Assembly: GCA_963774935.1 (NCBI GenBank)
Contig: CAVZGO010000003.1
Location: 620,001-684,000, forward strand
Source of the DNA: CAVZGO01 sp963774935
GTDB taxonomy: Bacteria > Chloroflexota > Anaerolineae > Anaerolineales > UBA4823
Reading direction: 5' to 3'
DNA: 64,000 nucleotides
Below, in pieces: positions 8,771-17,328 of this stretch; the first letter of the stretch is position 1; the number at the start of each line of letters is the position of its first letter. The notes below the pieces were generated by a model. The model had not been told where the DNA came from. It did not search any database and saw nothing but the letters and a program-made list of their open reading frames with translations. Both the position numbers and the translations under genes were made by a program.

Positions 8771-9985
8771 ATGATGCAATTAGCGATGTTCCAGCCTGAG
8801 TTTTGGTCCGTCAGCCAGATCACGCGCCACCTGCGTGATTTAATTGAACAGGATGAAACCCTACAAGATGTTTGGGTTCAGGGAGAAGTCTCCAACCTCT
8901 CACGCCCCTCTTCAGGTCACCTATACTTTACTGTTAAGGATAACAACAGCTCCCTGCGTGTGGTTATGTGGCGGAATGCTGTAATGAGCCAGCGCTATGT
9001 ACCCCGTGAAGGCGAGATGGTTGAAATTCACGGTTCAATCAATATTTATGAAATTTCAGGGGTTTACCAGCTATACGCGGACATGATCCGACCAGTTGGA
9101 GTCGGGCAGCTTTATCAGGAATTTCTCCGGCTTAAAGCGCGTCTCGAAGCTGAAGGTTTGTTTGACCAGCAGCGTAAACGCCCGATACCGCGTTGGCCAC
9201 AACGAATCGGACTGGTCACATCTCCTTCTGGTGCTGCGATCCGCGATGTATTGAAGACAATTCACCGCCGCTTCCCGGTTGCAGAAGTGATCCTTGCCCC
9301 CACAGCTGTGCAAGGTAACGATGCCCCACCAGGAATTGTGAAAGCAATCGAGGACTTAAATCGTCTCGTCCAGCCAGATGTGATCATTCTGGCACGCGGC
9401 GGCGGCTCCATCGAAGACCTGTGGGCTTTCAACGACGAACGGGTCGCACGGGCGATTGCAGCATCAGCAGCTCCTGTGATTACAGGCGTAGGTCACGAAA
9501 CCGACTTCACCATAGCAGATTTTGTCAGTGACCTGCGAGCACCAACCCCGACTGGCGCAGCCGAGCTGGCAACACCAAACCGTGATGAAATCCTGGAAAA
9601 CCTGGATGACGATCATGGTCGCATCACCCGAGGTATGGAGTCGCTTATTGCCACCAAACAATGGGAGCTGCATCGCCGTATGAACCAGCTTGCCATTCGA
9701 TCGCCACAAAATCGCCTGCGCTCCGCACGCCAGCACCTTGATGAGCTGGTCCATAGCAGCAGAATCGCTGTAGATCACCATCTCGTGCTCCGGAAAACAG
9801 AATTAGGCGGGCTAGCTTATCGCCTGGAGGCTTTAAATCCCCAATCCGTGCTTCGCCGTGGTTATGCAATTCTCACCCTGCCAACCGGTCAGGTCGTTTC
9901 TCATATCGCCCAGGCTGCTCCCGGAACAGAACTAAAGGCGCAGGTAAGTGACGGGCAGTTTACAGTTCAGGTGCAAGAAACTTGA
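8771..9985 (+). CDS. xseA: exodeoxyribonuclease VII large subunit
   Basis: The 404-residue protein is the catalytic subunit of exonuclease VII, which degrades single-stranded DNA. It starts with an OB-fold (VSQITRHLRDLIEQ through SGHLYFTVKD) and continues with the catalytic domain: RIGLVTSPSGAAIRD, VILARGGGSIEDLWAFNDE and GVGHETDFTIADFVSD-type signatures, all present. A helical region and a short C-terminal domain follow. A TTG at 8762 is also in frame, but it lies inside the -10 element, so ATG 8771 or 8774 is more likely. The small subunit gene lies 480 bases downstream with one membrane-protein gene in between. Confidence 0.95.
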   Translation: MMQLAMFQPEFWSVSQITRHLRDLIEQDETLQDVWVQGEVSNLSRPSSGHLYFTVKDNNSSLRVVMWRNAVMSQRYVPREGEMVEIHGSINIYEISGVYQLYADMIRPVGVGQLYQEFLRLKARLEAEGLFDQQRKRPIPRWPQRIGLVTSPSGAAIRDVLKTIHRRFPVAEVILAPTAVQGNDAPPGIVKAIEDLNRLVQPDVIILARGGGSIEDLWAFNDERVARAIAASAAPVITGVGHETDFTIADFVSDLRAPTPTGAAELATPNRDEILENLDDDHGRITRGMESLIATKQWELHRRMNQLAIRSPQNRLRSARQHLDELVHSSRIAVDHHLVLRKTELGGLAYRLEALNPQSVLRRGYAILTLPTGQVVSHIAQAAPGTELKAQVSDGQFTVQVQET

Positions 9986-9997
9986 TAGGAGCCCCTC

Positions 9998-10450
9998 ATG
10001 GTGCCAGAGACTAATCCAGAACCAGTTGAAACGCTGTCGTCTTATATTGAATCGATCAATGAGAAGCTGGATATTGCCGGACGAGAGAGCGCCAGCCAGG
10101 CATTTAATCTGGGATGCACGGTGGGAATTATCCCGGCAGCCCTTGTGGTCATCATCACCTTTTTTGCCTCCTCTGCCAGCTGGCTGGCTGCCCTGGTGAT
10201 TGGCATCTTAATGATTGTTGCCCTGATCGGGCTGGCGAACCTGGTTGCGTTCATTGCCCGCACAAAAACATTAGAACGAGTTTATCGGACAGAAATTAAT
10301 CCAGGAATAGAGCAGGCTTTGGCAAGGTTCAGCGTAACCAGAACAGAATTCGATCAACTTGCAAATGACCAGTTACCAGAATCTGCAGTCCTGCGCCGCT
10401 TTATAAAGCCGGTCACAGATGGTGCACCTGAGGAATCAATCCAGCAATAA
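9998..10450 (+). CDS. two-helix membrane protein between xseA and xseB
   Basis: The 150-residue product has two adjacent membrane helices (about residues 42-62 and 66-88), a short soluble N-terminus and a 60-residue charged C-terminal tail. I do not recognise the family. It starts 12 bases after xseA and stops 18 bases before xseB, with AGGAG upstream of its ATG, so it is almost certainly translated from the same transcript. Placement inside an exonuclease VII operon is unusual, but nothing in the sequence links it to DNA repair. Confidence 0.75.
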   Translation: MVPETNPEPVETLSSYIESINEKLDIAGRESASQAFNLGCTVGIIPAALVVIITFFASSASWLAALVIGILMIVALIGLANLVAFIARTKTLERVYRTEINPGIEQALARFSVTRTEFDQLANDQLPESAVLRRFIKPVTDGAPEESIQQ

Positions 10451-10468
10451 TTACGAAGGCGGATACAA

Positions 10469-10723
10469 ATGGCAAAGTCAGAAAATAACAATCAGGTAAG
10501 CCAAACAGATGTAGATCAACTCTCGCTCGAACAGGCTTTATCCGAGCTAGACCAGCTTGTGGCGCAGCTCGAAGCAAATGAGAACACGCTGGAGAACGCC
10601 CTGGCGTATTATGAGCGTGGACAACTGCTCATTAAACACTGTCAGGATCTATTAGCCCGCGCAGAGCTCAAGGTGATGCAGCTTTCCGGAGAAAACCTGA
10701 CCGATTTTTCCACCTCTGAATAA
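10469..10723 (+). CDS. xseB: exodeoxyribonuclease VII small subunit
   Basis: The 84-residue protein is the accessory subunit that assembles around XseA. The core is a helical hairpin: LSLEQALSELDQLVAQLE, then LENALAYYERGQLLIKHC, the family hallmark. The first 20 residues are polar and variable. It is the last gene of the xseA-membrane protein-xseB run and faces the convergent murJ gene 34 bases away. Confidence 0.9.
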   Translation: MAKSENNNQVSQTDVDQLSLEQALSELDQLVAQLEANENTLENALAYYERGQLLIKHCQDLLARAELKVMQLSGENLTDFSTSE

Positions 10724-10757
10724 CTAGAAGTCTCTTAAACTTAATTGTATGAAACAG

Positions 10758-12341
10758 CTAACCTCTCCCTCTATTTAACTTCCCCCGCACGGCGTGGATA
10801 AGGCTGTTGACCTCCTGGGTCTTCAGCATAAATAATGATATTCCATACACTCCAGCACCCAGCAAAATACCTCCAAACACAATAACCCAATATGGGTAAT
10901 TTATGCTGACCACCAGCCAGCCCCAAAGGGTAAGACTCATCGCCAGGGTCCCAACAACAGATTTGCTAGCTCCTTCAAATACAAATCGCTCCTCGATTCC
11001 GTTTAGCCGGCGATGCATCAGCACCCATAATCCGATCATTTCAAGAAATGTGGCGAGTGAATTGGCTAAAGCCAGTCCGCCAAACGGCATCCAGCCTATA
11101 TTTGAAAAAGCTTTCGTGAAAACCAGGCTGAATGCCACGTTCAAGCTCATCGCCGCGATGCTTAACATCACCGGTGTTCGCGTATTATGCATGGCGTAAA
11201 AGGCCCGCGATAAAATCTCTACCACCCCATGACCTAACAAACCTATGGTGAACCACAGAAGAGCCCAGCTCACCAGCTCGGTAGAATACTCATCGAAAGC
11301 ACCTCGTTGCAGCAACATGGCAATAATCGGTTCCCGCAGCAGGATCATCCCGGCGGTAGCAGGCAGCGACAGCAGAATCACGCCGCGCAGTGTAGCCGCC
11401 AGGCTTGAGCGCATCTCGCCTAATTCATTTCGCGCTACCTGAGCAGAGAAGGTTGGCAGAGCCGCGATGGCGATCGACTGCGCAATGACGACCTGGGGCA
11501 TGGTCATAATCGCCCAGGCATACTTAATAGAAGCCAGGCTGCCCGGGTTCATGCCTGTTGCCAAAATGGTGTTGACTACAAAATTAATTTGTACTGCCGC
11601 CACCCCCAACAGGCGAGGAGCCATCAGGCGCCCAACTTCACGCGTTGCTGGCATGTTCAAGCCCAGGATGCGAAAATATTTTCTGCCTGCCAGCCGGAGG
11701 AGCGATGGAATCTGAATCCCCAGGTGCATGATTGCTCCCAATACATATCCCCATGCGAGACCGTAAATTCCAAGCGTGGGAGCAAAGAAAATCACTCCAA
11801 TGATCATCCCGGTCCATAACATGCTCGGCGCCAAAGCTGGCCAGAGGTAATTATTGTGCGCGTTCAAAATCCCCATGATCAAGCCGCTAACCCCAAAGAT
11901 AGTTGGCGCGATCAGCAGAATCCGCAACAAGGAAGCAGTCAATGCCTGCATTTCTGGGGGATAACTAGGAGCGAGGATGTACATTACGATCTGATCAGCC
12001 AGAAAGATGGAAACCAGGCTGAGCAGGCTGAGCGACAACATGACCAGGTTGACAATCGAAGATGCGAGGTGCCAGGCGCCATTCCGGTCTTGCCGCGTCA
12101 ATAGACTCGTGAACATGGGGATGAATGCCGAAGCCAGTGCTCCCCCTGCAACCAGGCTGAAAATCAAATCGGGATAGGTGGCTGCTGCATTGAATGCATC
12201 CAGCTCAGCCCCGGTGCCAAACGTATTCGAAACCAACATCTGCCGGACCAGACCGACGATGTTGCTTAAAATAAAAGCAGACATCACTATACCAGCAGCA
12301 TGGGCGATTTGGCGAGTGGCAGTTCCTGATGTCTGGCGCAT
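10758..12341 (-). CDS. murJ: lipid II flippase MurJ (MviN family)
   Basis: The 527-residue polytopic membrane protein has about 14 helices, as in MurJ, which moves the peptidoglycan precursor lipid II across the inner membrane. The N-terminus has the MviN signature: IVGLVRQMLVSNTFG, then GAELDAFNAA and LVAGGALASAFIP. ATG 12341 (MRQTSGTA) is preferred over an in-frame ATG at 12386, which adds a poorly conserved N-terminus. The gene is convergent with xseB and divergent from the broken Atl gene. Confidence 0.9.
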   Translation of the reverse strand: MRQTSGTATRQIAHAAGIVMSAFILSNIVGLVRQMLVSNTFGTGAELDAFNAAATYPDLIFSLVAGGALASAFIPMFTSLLTRQDRNGAWHLASSIVNLVMLSLSLLSLVSIFLADQIVMYILAPSYPPEMQALTASLLRILLIAPTIFGVSGLIMGILNAHNNYLWPALAPSMLWTGMIIGVIFFAPTLGIYGLAWGYVLGAIMHLGIQIPSLLRLAGRKYFRILGLNMPATREVGRLMAPRLLGVAAVQINFVVNTILATGMNPGSLASIKYAWAIMTMPQVVIAQSIAIAALPTFSAQVARNELGEMRSSLAATLRGVILLSLPATAGMILLREPIIAMLLQRGAFDEYSTELVSWALLWFTIGLLGHGVVEILSRAFYAMHNTRTPVMLSIAAMSLNVAFSLVFTKAFSNIGWMPFGGLALANSLATFLEMIGLWVLMHRRLNGIEERFVFEGASKSVVGTLAMSLTLWGWLVVSINYPYWVIVFGGILLGAGVYGISLFMLKTQEVNSLIHAVRGKLNRGRG

Positions 12342-12411
12342 ATAAGAATATTTTGACTGTAGTAGAATGTAATGGTAACGAAACAATTATATCGGGTAAA
12401 ATCTCAATCCT

Positions 12412-12773
12412 ATGGCTCGATTTACTTCCCCACCAGATCGTTTGGCGTATAACCAGCGTGTATGGCAGATCGTTCGCCAGATCCCGGCTGGAAATGTTGC
12501 CACCTACGGGCAAATTGCTCTGTTAATTCCCCTCCACCGGGTGTAGACCCAGATGAATATCTGGCATTTGGCGCACGTTGGGTGGGCGGCGCTATGGCTT
12601 CGTGCCCCGATGATGTCCCCTGGCAGCGAGTAATCAACTCCCAGGGCAAAATCAGCCTCCCCGGAGAGACAGCAATGCATCAACGCCAGCTGCTGGAGAG
12701 TGAAGGGATAATTTTCGACAGCCGGGACAGGATCAACCTGTCGATTTACCGCTGGTCAGGATATTCGGAATAG
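12412..12773 (+). pseudogene. alkyltransferase-like protein (Atl/MGMT-like), frameshifted
   Basis: The first frame (12412-12546) reads MARFTSPPDRLAYNQRV and the winged-helix start QIPAGNVATYGQIALLIP. It then runs into a stop. The next frame carries the rest: GARWVGGAMASCPDDVPWQRV, then NSQGKISLPG and a C-terminal helix. Adding one C to the CCCC at 12529-12532 joins them into 120 residues with IPPPPGVD at the junction. The usual PCHR active site is PWQR, so Trp replaces the acceptor Cys. This defines Atl proteins, which bind alkylated guanine and flag it for nucleotide excision repair but cannot transfer the alkyl group. Confidence 0.75.
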
Positions 12774-12986
12774 ATAAACTCAATGAGAATCGTTGAGCAG
12801 GTGCAATGCCTTCATCTCGACCCCCAGAAATCTGCTCCACGAATCGAACAGTGGAAGTACGATTGTGCGAGAGTGGTCTGATTGTTAAGAATCCCTGGGG
12901 TAAAGCCTCAACGCCTTCGATGATCAAAATCGGCATGAACAAAAATCCACACGACTGCGTAAATACAAAGGCTGTTCAACAAAAAT

Positions 12987-13039
12987 CTCCTTAGAATCGG
13001 CGAGAGCCGGGTACGCCGCTCCCGGCTCTCTCTAAGGAG
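12987..13039 (+). other. strong two-part hairpin masking a TAAGGAGG sequence
   Basis: CTCCTTAGA (12987-12995) pairs with TCTAAGGAG (13031-13039), and GAGAGCCGGG (13002-13011) pairs with CCCGGCTCTC (13021-13030), with a 9-base loop and a 6-base bulge. No U tract follows and no start codon lies within 15 bases of the buried TAAGGAGG. Apart from this and the repeats at 13100, the 386-base gap between Atl and the ABC genes shows no gene I can support. Confidence 0.6.
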
Positions 13040-13099
13040 GAGAAGAAGAGAAATCGCCCTTCAAGCATCATGATAACAGACCTATTTTAATTTCGCTTG

Positions 13100-13132
13100 A
13101 CGATAAACCTACGATTACCCAACGATTGCCCT
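13100..13132 (+). promoter_or_regulatory. three tandem 11-base direct repeats before the ABC operon
   Basis: ACGATAAACCT, ACGATTACCCA and ACGATTGCCCT follow each other without gaps. The 11-base period places them on one face of the helix, as in sites for winged-helix response regulators. A TACATT at 13132-13137 could be the -10 element. The repeats lie 27 bases before the likely start of the ATPase gene. Confidence 0.45.
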
Positions 13133-13159
13133 ACATTAATGGGACTCAAAAAGAAAACA

Positions 13160-14182
13160 ATGGAATATTCTATTCAAACCGAAAATTTGAGCCGAATTTA
13201 TAAAATCCGCGGCGGTAAGAAAAAGGAAGCCAAGACCCTCCAGGCTCTCACCAACGTCGACTTGGAAATCCAGCCAGGTGAATTGTTCGGACTGCTGGGC
13301 CCAAATGGCGCCGGTAAAACCACACTGATCAAAATTCTCACCACACTGCTCGCTCCAACTACCGGTTGGGCGCGTGTCGCCGGTTTCGATGTGTCTACTG
13401 AGGCGCCAAAGGTTCGGCAGCGGATTAATATGGTCTCGGGTGGTGAATCCTCGGGCTACGGCTTGCTCACCGTGCGAGAGAATTTGTGGATGTTCTCCCA
13501 GTTCTATGGCATATCATCCGATGTAGCGAACCAGCGAATCAAGGAGCTGCTTCAAATTGTTGGGTTGCAGGACCGGGCCAACACCAAATCATCGGATCTG
13601 TCCACCGGATTACGTCAAAAAATGAATATCGTGCGCGGCTTCCTCACAGATCCTGATGTGCTGTTCCTGGATGAGCCGACCTTAGGATTGGATGTGGGTG
13701 CTTCTCGTGAAGTGCGTAAGTTCGTTCGTCACTGGGTAGATCAAAATCAGTCACGCACCCTCCTGCTTACCACCCATTACATGGTAGAAGCAGACGAGTT
13801 ATGCGACCGGGTAGCCATCATTAACCAGGGCAAAGTCTTAGCCTGTGATACACCTACGAATCTTAAACGGCGTCTGCAGCAGGAAGCAATTTACCGACTG
13901 GAGGTCAACCATACCGATGATTCGATCGACGGCAGACTTGGGAGTCTACCCGGTGTCCGGCAGGCGACACACTCGGTATATGACGGCTACGCTCTTCTTG
14001 AGATGATCCTGGAAAATGACAGCGTGCTGAGCTCGGTGGTCAACACTCTCACGACTCAAAACATGAAACTCTTGAATTTGCAGAAGCGCGAGCCAACCCT
14101 GGAGGATGTTTTCGTCGACCTGGTTGGTCGCAGTATGGAAGAGGTGGAACGCTCCACAGCTCCCGAGGAAGATGCACCATGA
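13160..14182 (+). CDS. ABC transporter ATP-binding protein (ABC-2 exporter type)
   Basis: This cytoplasmic ATPase of about 340 residues powers an export system with the two permeases that follow. Walker A is GLLGPNGAGKTT, the signature motif is LSTGLRQKMN, Walker B is VLFLDEPTLGLD, and a switch histidine follows in LLTTHYMVEADE. A C-terminal extension of about 90 residues ends in the EPTLEDVFVDLVGR element common in drug and polysaccharide ABC-2 ATPases. ATG 13160 (MEYSIQTENL) is preferred because upstream in-frame starts at 13097 and 13139 fall in the repeat and promoter region. The stop overlaps the next start (ATGA). Confidence 0.9.
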   Translation: MEYSIQTENLSRIYKIRGGKKKEAKTLQALTNVDLEIQPGELFGLLGPNGAGKTTLIKILTTLLAPTTGWARVAGFDVSTEAPKVRQRINMVSGGESSGYGLLTVRENLWMFSQFYGISSDVANQRIKELLQIVGLQDRANTKSSDLSTGLRQKMNIVRGFLTDPDVLFLDEPTLGLDVGASREVRKFVRHWVDQNQSRTLLLTTHYMVEADELCDRVAIINQGKVLACDTPTNLKRRLQQEAIYRLEVNHTDDSIDGRLGSLPGVRQATHSVYDGYALLEMILENDSVLSSVVNTLTTQNMKLLNLQKREPTLEDVFVDLVGRSMEEVERSTAPEEDAP

Positions 14183-15021
14183 TCCTGGAACAGCATGTTC
14201 ATAAAAATACCGGCTGGAAACTCTTTTTCCAAACGGTCATCGCTCGGGCATACCCGCGCGTTATCGGTCAGCAGCGAGAAAAATCCTGGATGTTTTTTGA
14301 AATATTTCTGCCAATGCTCACCGTTTCTGCGTATGTGTTTGTTTATCGCGCCATCGGAGCTGATCCTGAATATGTCGGTTTCGTCGTGATGGGCGGCGCG
14401 ATGACTGCTTTCTGGATGAACGTGCTGTGGAGTATGTCCAGCCAGCTATATTGGGAAAAAGAGCAGGGCAACCTTGCATTATATATCATGGCTCCAAACT
14501 CAATGATGGCTATTCTATTGGGTATGGCATTAGGCGGATTGTTTGCCACCACCTTACGCGCCTTGGTAATCCTCATCCTGGGTAGCTGGGTTTTCAAAGT
14601 GCAATATGCAGTTGGAGAATTTTGGCAACTCTTTGCGGTTTTCATCCTCACTATGATCGCGCTGTACGGCTTAGGTATGATGTCGGCGTCGATTTATCTC
14701 TTGCTTAGCCGCGAAGCCTGGCATATCAGCAGTTTGATGCAGGAACCAGTTTTCCTTGTGTCGGGTTTCTACTTCCCAATCAAGAACTTAAATTTTTGGG
14801 TGGCGATGGGTGCATCAATCATTCCCCTCACCCTGGGGTTGGATGCCATGCGCCAGCTCAGCTTCCCCTCCGGAGCATCGATCGGGTTCTTGTCGGTGCC
14901 AGTTGAGGTTGCCATCCTGGCAGGTCTCAGTATTGCATTCATTACGGGTGCCTACTTTCTCCTGGCTTACGTAGAGCGCCTGGCGATTCGTGAAGGCCGG
15001 TTGACGGAAAGTCGCCGGTGA
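14179..15021 (+). CDS. ABC-2 type transporter permease
   Basis: The 280-residue membrane protein has about six helices after a short amphipathic N-terminus and belongs to the ABC-2 permease family. The segment ISSLMQEPVFLVSGFYFPI matches the conserved re-entrant region of these permeases (LxxPxxFLSGxxFP). It overlaps the ATPase gene by four bases and the next permease gene by four bases, so the three form a heteromeric exporter operon. The exported substrate is not evident. Confidence 0.87.
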   Translation: MILEQHVHKNTGWKLFFQTVIARAYPRVIGQQREKSWMFFEIFLPMLTVSAYVFVYRAIGADPEYVGFVVMGGAMTAFWMNVLWSMSSQLYWEKEQGNLALYIMAPNSMMAILLGMALGGLFATTLRALVILILGSWVFKVQYAVGEFWQLFAVFILTMIALYGLGMMSASIYLLLSREAWHISSLMQEPVFLVSGFYFPIKNLNFWVAMGASIIPLTLGLDAMRQLSFPSGASIGFLSVPVEVAILAGLSIAFITGAYFLLAYVERLAIREGRLTESRR

Positions 15022-15917
15022 TTGGAATAAAATCGATGAGCTCATTGACTACCAATTTCGCGGACAACGTTTCCACCCACTGGCGATCATTTCGTATGGC
15101 AGCCTGGCTGGGCTGGCAGATAGAATCAAACTGGGCTGACCCATTCCTTTTCGCCATTTACTCATTGGTAAAGCCGCTGGCAGGGGCATTTATCCTGGTG
15201 GTGATGTATGGCGTTATCACCGACGGCGACTACAACTCCCCGATGTTCACCTATATTTTCGTCGGCAACGCTTTTTACATCTATGTTGGTCAAATAATGA
15301 ATGGCATATCCTGGTCGGTTGTCGACGACCGTGAGCATTACAAAACACTCAAGTACATTTATACTGCTCCCGTCCGCTATCCATCTTACCTGGTCGGCAG
15401 AGGCGTTGCCCAATTCATCATTGCCACAATCTCCGTGACCATCACACTTGTAATCGGCGTGGCATTTCTGCATGTAGCAATTGATCCAATGCAAGTAGAC
15501 TGGCTGTTGTTTTTGGTCACGATGCTGATCGGGATTGTCATGCTGGTCTCAATGGGGTTAATTCTTGCGGGCATGATGCTCCTCCTCGCTCATCATGTTT
15601 GGGATCTTGGCGCGGCGATTGCTGGAGGCATGTTCCTCTTCAGCGGGGCTGTGTTTCCTCTCGAAGTCCTGCCCCCATTCTTGCGCTGGATTGGATATCT
15701 GCTGCCAATCACATACTGGCTCGAGCTGATCCGCCGTGCCCTCATCGGTACCACCGCCGAAGTCTATCCCACACTGGCTAATCTCAGCAACCTGCAGCTA
15801 TTCGGCATCCTGGTTGGATTAACCCTGGTCACGATGATCATCGCCTCGATTAGTTTTCGCTCATGTGAGCAAAAAGCTAAGGATCGAGGCATGATTGATA
15901 TGGTGACAAATTATTAG
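15018..15917 (+). CDS. ABC-2 type transporter permease
   Basis: The second permease of the exporter has 299 residues and six predicted helices, with the family segment AAIAGGMFLFSGAVFPLEVL before helix 5. The start is either GTG 15018, overlapping the previous stop, or ATG 15036. Both keep the same first helix. Having two different permeases next to one ATPase suggests a heterodimeric membrane domain. No regulator gene adjoins the operon. Confidence 0.87.
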   Translation: MIGIKSMSSLTTNFADNVSTHWRSFRMAAWLGWQIESNWADPFLFAIYSLVKPLAGAFILVVMYGVITDGDYNSPMFTYIFVGNAFYIYVGQIMNGISWSVVDDREHYKTLKYIYTAPVRYPSYLVGRGVAQFIIATISVTITLVIGVAFLHVAIDPMQVDWLLFLVTMLIGIVMLVSMGLILAGMMLLLAHHVWDLGAAIAGGMFLFSGAVFPLEVLPPFLRWIGYLLPITYWLELIRRALIGTTAEVYPTLANLSNLQLFGILVGLTLVTMIIASISFRSCEQKAKDRGMIDMVTNY

Positions 15918-15988
15918 TCAATGAGCATTTCCTGAATAGCTGGCAGCTAGTGCTGTTCTAAGTTGAAATAATTGGTAAAATTGCGCCT

Positions 15989-16558
15989 ATGTCTGTGAAA
16001 AACGGCGCGACCATTTTCTTTTCCCAACTGGTAACGGAGCAGCTTGGCCTGATTTGGATTGCAGCATCTGCAAATGGATTGGTTGAAATCGGATTTGACG
16101 ATACTGCCGATGCATTTTGCCAGCGGATCACGCACCGGTTAAACCTTGATCATTCGCCAACTCCTGTTGAACAGCATTCTTCTCAACCTATTCATCCTGC
16201 GATTAAGGTTCTTGAAGAAACGAAACGCCAGCTTCTAGCTTATCTGGATGGTGATCTGGCAGATTTTAATTTACCTTTGGATTTGACCGGAATGCCTGCA
16301 TTCCAAGAGCAGGTCCTGCGTGCCACAAGCGACGTACCTGCAGATCAAACAAAGACATATCAGCAACTGGCAATTGAAATCGGTAATCCGTCTGCCGCGC
16401 GAGCAGTCGGGCGGGCAGAGGCGACAAATCCGATTCCGCTGGTCATTCCATGCCATCGAATCGTTGGCAGCGATGGCAGTCTGAGGGGTTACGGCGGTCG
16501 TGGTGGAATTAATACAAAAGCCTGGCTGTTAAAATTAGAAAAAGGAAATCATGAATAA
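15989..16558 (+). CDS. ogt: methylated-DNA-protein-cysteine methyltransferase
   Basis: The 189-residue protein removes alkyl groups from O6-alkylguanine by transferring them to its own cysteine. The acceptor is Cys155 in IPCHRIVGSDG. The helix-turn-helix part PADQTKTYQQLAIEIG and the recognition segment SAARAVGRA are intact, so unlike the Atl gene at 12412 this is a competent suicide enzyme. The N-terminal domain is the variable RNase-H-like part. Its end overlaps the following gene by 8 bases. Confidence 0.93.
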   Translation: MSVKNGATIFFSQLVTEQLGLIWIAASANGLVEIGFDDTADAFCQRITHRLNLDHSPTPVEQHSSQPIHPAIKVLEETKRQLLAYLDGDLADFNLPLDLTGMPAFQEQVLRATSDVPADQTKTYQQLAIEIGNPSAARAVGRAEATNPIPLVIPCHRIVGSDGSLRGYGGRGGINTKAWLLKLEKGNHE

Positions 16559-17204
16559 TTCACTTCTTGATCATGTCACAACCCAACAACAAACAATATT
16601 AAAAAGCCTGAAAACTCCTGTCGCAATCCAGGCATATTTAGACCAGGTGCCGTACAGCACCGAAGACACCAATCGCTCGCCTGTACAGGTGATGCAGGAT
16701 CAGGTCGCTCACTGCCTGGACGGTGCTCTTTTCGCGGCTGCTGCACTGCGAGAAATCGGCTTTCCGCCTTTGTTAATCGACATGTTCCCCGAGCCAGGTC
16801 GTGATGACGATCATGTGCTGGCGCTTTTCAAGATGAATGGCCATTTCGGCGCCCTGGCTAAATCTAACTTCCCCGGTCTGCGCATGCGTGAGCCCATCTA
16901 CCGAAGCATCCGTGAGCTGGTGCTCAGCTACTTTGAGGATTTCTTCAACCAGGATGGCGAAAAAACACTACGCACCTACACACGAATGCTTCACCTGGAA
17001 CAATTCGACGCGTTGGGATGGACATGGAACAGCACCGGCGTCAATACGATCGAACGCAGATTGCTATCAATGAAACGGACACCGTTGATCACAAGCGCTA
17101 TGGCAGCCCAGCTATCTCCCGTAGACGCCCTAACCTATCAATCCGGTATGGTGGGGGTCAACCCCTCTGGGCTTTACAAACCAGGCAAATCTACACACCA
17201 CTAA
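16551..17204 (+). CDS. transglutaminase-like cysteine-protease-fold protein, putative
   Basis: The 217-residue protein has an arrangement reminiscent of the transglutaminase-like fold: Cys55 at the start of a helix (HCLDGALFAAAALREIGFP), His88 in RDDDHVLALF, and a polar residue near 106. This order of Cys then His after a hydrophobic helix and strand fits that superfamily. The match is by eye only and the third catalytic residue is uncertain. It overlaps ogt by eight bases and is probably translated with it. Its job next to a DNA repair enzyme is unknown. Confidence 0.5.
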   Translation: MNNSLLDHVTTQQQTILKSLKTPVAIQAYLDQVPYSTEDTNRSPVQVMQDQVAHCLDGALFAAAALREIGFPPLLIDMFPEPGRDDDHVLALFKMNGHFGALAKSNFPGLRMREPIYRSIRELVLSYFEDFFNQDGEKTLRTYTRMLHLEQFDALGWTWNSTGVNTIERRLLSMKRTPLITSAMAAQLSPVDALTYQSGMVGVNPSGLYKPGKSTHH

Positions 17205-17328
17205 AATAATTACCATACTGCTGGTTTATCGATTGGCCATAACATTTGGGTCAATCGACTGTTCAAACTAACAGCATCCTCTCAGTTTCCCTTAAAGCAT
17301 AACAGGTATAATCACACGCTGGAAAAAT

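Noticed and set aside
12733..12994. Overlapping small reading frames on both strands (69 and 62 codons)
   Set aside because: No ribosome site, no recognised family, and frames overlap each other and the hairpin region.
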